From Aquificaceae bacterium UBA2488 (GTDB lineage Bacteria; Aquificota; Aquificia; Aquificales; Aquificaceae): DNA of 15,793 bases. Under the pieces are notes generated by a model that was not told the DNA's origin, ran no database searches, and saw nothing but the letters and a program-made list of their open reading frames with translations. Of the stretch, positions 14,662-15,793 are shown piece after piece. Where the stretch lies: positions 825 through 16,617 of the forward strand of contig DDOS01000016.1 in NCBI GenBank assembly GCA_002341805.1, given 5' to 3'. The stretch's first letter is position 1. Each line of letters begins with the position of its first letter. The position numbers were made by a program, and so were the translations under genes.

Positions 14662-15564
14662 TCATCTTCCACTTAAAGAAGTGGAAGACTTCTTGCTAGG
14701 AGATGTTAAGCACAAAGAAAAAAGCCTATCTATTCCTATGGAATAGCCTGCATACTCAAAATCGTTATGATAATCTTTGGCAAGGTCTTCAATATTTCTT
14801 ATGTTCTTATGTTTAGAGACTTCTTGTATTAGGCTTTTAATAGTATTAAAATTAGACTCTTCAATCCAACCGTTAGCTATTTCTATACCTTCTATAAAAA
14901 GCTCAAAACGCTCTGATGTATCGCCCTTACATTTTGATAAAACCCCCATTTTGCAAGGAAAATCTATAATAAATTCATAAGAGTCTTTCCCAAAGTTTGA
15001 TTGTATTTCCGAGAGCATTTTGTCTACTATGTCTTCCCAAGAGTCTTTATCGTCAAACTCATAACCAAACGATATAAGGTTATTTTTTAATATATCTTCA
15101 TCCTCTGAAAATACTACCCCTGTGTATTTTTCAAAAGCTTCGTGAAAGGGTGTATATTTTATCTCTTTTTCTCCTAAAAGCTCAAAAACAATGTCTTTTA
15201 TTTCAGATTTTACATCTAAATTTTCTACATTATAGCACTCAAGCATCGTAAACTCTACACTGTTTTTACTTCCGCACTCTTTATTTCTAAACACCTTGGT
15301 TATTTGGAATATGTTATTTTTATACTCTTTTAATAGGGTTTTCATGGAACGCTCTGGAGATGTGTGTAAATACATGTATTTTTTCTCACCGCAGGATTCT
15401 ATATCACACTCTATGGCTTCTATATACTTTTCCAAGTTTGGCTCATCTTGTAGTATTGGTGTAAACACTTCTGTATAATTTCTTGATTTGTAAAAGTTTC
15501 TTATTTTATCAACAAATTCTTCGTATTGTTTTGGGGCTTTTAAAGGAAGTAAAAATATATTCAT
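14662..15564 (-). CDS. epmA: EpmA/GenX-like lysine ligase (class II LysRS paralogue) with transposon-altered C-terminus
   Basis: EpmA is a lysyl-tRNA synthetase catalytic-domain paralogue that ligates (R)-beta-lysine to elongation factor P, relieving stalling at proline runs. There is no anticodon-binding domain. Class II motif 2 is VFRNKECGSKNSVEFTMLE (91-109). SERFELFIEGIEIANGW (217-233) resembles the AERFE-type block of EpmA. Motif 3 is SIGIDRL (275-281). In the family about 15-18 more residues follow, usually ending near a hydrophobic xxFP segment. Here after FSLCL (286) the frame runs into the IS605-type left-end hairpin and ends SPSKKSSTSLSGR, so the native C-terminus is lost. ATG overlaps the queC stop (ATGA), with AAGG as RBS, so the two are coupled. 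It may be a different GenX-like enzyme, and the altered protein may be impaired. Confidence 0.75.
   Translation of the reverse strand: MNIFLLPLKAPKQYEEFVDKIRNFYKSRNYTEVFTPILQDEPNLEKYIEAIECDIESCGEKKYMYLHTSPERSMKTLLKEYKNNIFQITKVFRNKECGSKNSVEFTMLECYNVENLDVKSEIKDIVFELLGEKEIKYTPFHEAFEKYTGVVFSEDEDILKNNLISFGYEFDDKDSWEDIVDKMLSEIQSNFGKDSYEFIIDFPCKMGVLSKCKGDTSERFELFIEGIEIANGWIEESNFNTIKSLIQEVSKHKNIRNIEDLAKDYHNDFEYAGYSIGIDRLFSLCLTSPSKKSSTSLSGR
14665..14688. repeat. Perfect 10-bp hairpin, probable left end of the IS605-type element
   Basis: TCTTCCACTT (14665-14674) and AAGTGGAAGA (14679-14688) form a perfect 10-bp stem with a 4-base loop. Subterminal hairpins like this are recognised by TnpA at IS200/IS605 ends. 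A third copy of AAGTGGAA at 14644-14651 could pair alternatively with 14667-14674. Confidence 0.65.
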
Positions 15565-15793
15565 AATATACCTTCTAAAGCTTCTTGACGTTGCTTACAA
15601 GTAGCACACTCTCCGCAAGGGGGTATCGTCCCTTCATAACAGCTATAGGTTTTTTCAAAAGGCACACCAAGGGATGCCCCAAGTCTTGCTATATCTTTTT
15701 TTGAAAAGCCTAAAAAAGGAGCGTATACATGGATACGTTTTTTAGTGTTCACCACAAAAGATGAACCAGCGTTAATAGCGGCTTCTGCTGAGG
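15561..15793 (-). CDS. queC: 7-cyano-7-deazaguanine synthase, C-terminal part (cut by window end)
   Basis: QueC converts 7-carboxy-7-deazaguanine to preQ0 with ATP and ammonia, in the pathway to the tRNA base queuosine. The visible 77 residues are the C-terminal third. IHVYAPFLGFSKKDIARLG matches the family's TP/AP-hinge region. SCYEGTIPPCGECATCKQR holds the four cysteines of the conserved zinc site. The reading frame is open to the window edge (SAEAAINAGSSF precedes), so the start lies beyond 15793. The apparent GTG at 15755 is internal. The stop overlaps the next gene by four bases. Confidence 0.93.
   Translation of the reverse strand, partial: SAEAAINAGSSFVVNTKKRIHVYAPFLGFSKKDIARLGASLGVPFEKTYSCYEGTIPPCGECATCKQRQEALEGIL

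Larger units (their letters stand above)
13296..14705 (-). mobile_element. IS200/IS605-type element with intact tnpB and truncated tnpA
   Basis: The element holds a tnpA 3' remnant, an intact tnpB overlapping it, a strong hairpin at the left end and a weaker one near the right end. Exact ends are not resolvable: the left end lies around 14690-14710, where the epmA-like frame changes character, and the right end between the tnpB stop and the leuB -10. Such elements have no terminal inverted repeats or target duplications, which fits. tnpB is visibly richer in G and C than its flanks, which supports transfer from elsewhere. Without a full TnpA it can move only if a related transposase acts in trans. 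Confidence 0.8.

Noticed and set aside
14543..14746. 67-residue + strand frame over the IS left end
   Set aside because: It lies antisense to the tnpA remnant, crosses the left-end hairpin and runs into the antisense of the EpmA-like gene. It has no RBS and no family signature.
15561..15755. Separate 64-residue protein starting at GTG 15755
   Set aside because: The frame is open upstream to the window edge and reads as QueC, so this GTG is internal to a longer gene.

Overview
The window is AT-rich bacterial chromosome. Its gene content (purA, recG, leuB, queC, a TamB-type translocation module, many lysine-rich and isoleucine-rich proteins) and base composition suit a thermophilic member of the Aquificota. 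A Hydrogenobaculum-like acidophile is a reasonable guess, but this is inferred from style, not from a database match. It is mostly core chromosome, with one small transposon of the IS200/IS605 group.

Layout. Bases 1-27 are the 3' end of a tRNA, probably tRNA-Ser. On the + strand follow purA (241-1482), a small secreted His/Lys-repeat protein (1560-1757) and a GT9 glycosyltransferase (1802-2605) whose GTG start sits inside a terminator-like hairpin. On the - strand, 3955-2588 encodes a phosphate:H+ symporter of the PHS/Pho84 type. It converges on the glycosyltransferase with overlapping 3' ends. Divergent from the symporter are a small exported protein (4154-4423), a 1158-residue TamB-like protein (4478-7954) and recG (7945-10305, overlapping tamB). 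Everything from 10295 to the window end is on the - strand. In transcription order this is queC (cut by the window edge), an EpmA/GenX-like lysine ligase, an IS605-type element with intact tnpB and a tnpA remnant, leuB, an exported propeller-like protein and a membrane-anchored thioredoxin.

Possible regulatory system. Three promoters (1484-1529, 3982-4016 and 4113-4146) each carry hexamers repeated at exactly 11-bp spacing. In each, the last hexamer ends 11 or 12 bp before a plausible -10 box. This is the geometry of the Pho boxes bound by PhoB/PhoP-type response regulators, and one site (TTAACA-N5-TTAACA) controls a phosphate transporter. The others precede an acid-shock-like basic secreted protein and a small exported protein. 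I propose a small PhoB/RstA-like regulon.

Other points of interest. Four genes (purA, the 89-residue exported protein, tamB and leuB) lack a Shine-Dalgarno site and have a -10 box, usually of extended TGn type, placed so that transcription should begin at or within a few bases of the start codon. This suggests frequent leaderless transcripts. The IS605-type element has replaced the C-terminus of the EpmA-like protein with transposon-encoded residues. Its right end abuts the leuB promoter, so a TnpB guide RNA would carry leuB upstream sequence. An 8-mer, TTAAAAGC, is strikingly frequent across the window in several reading frames.
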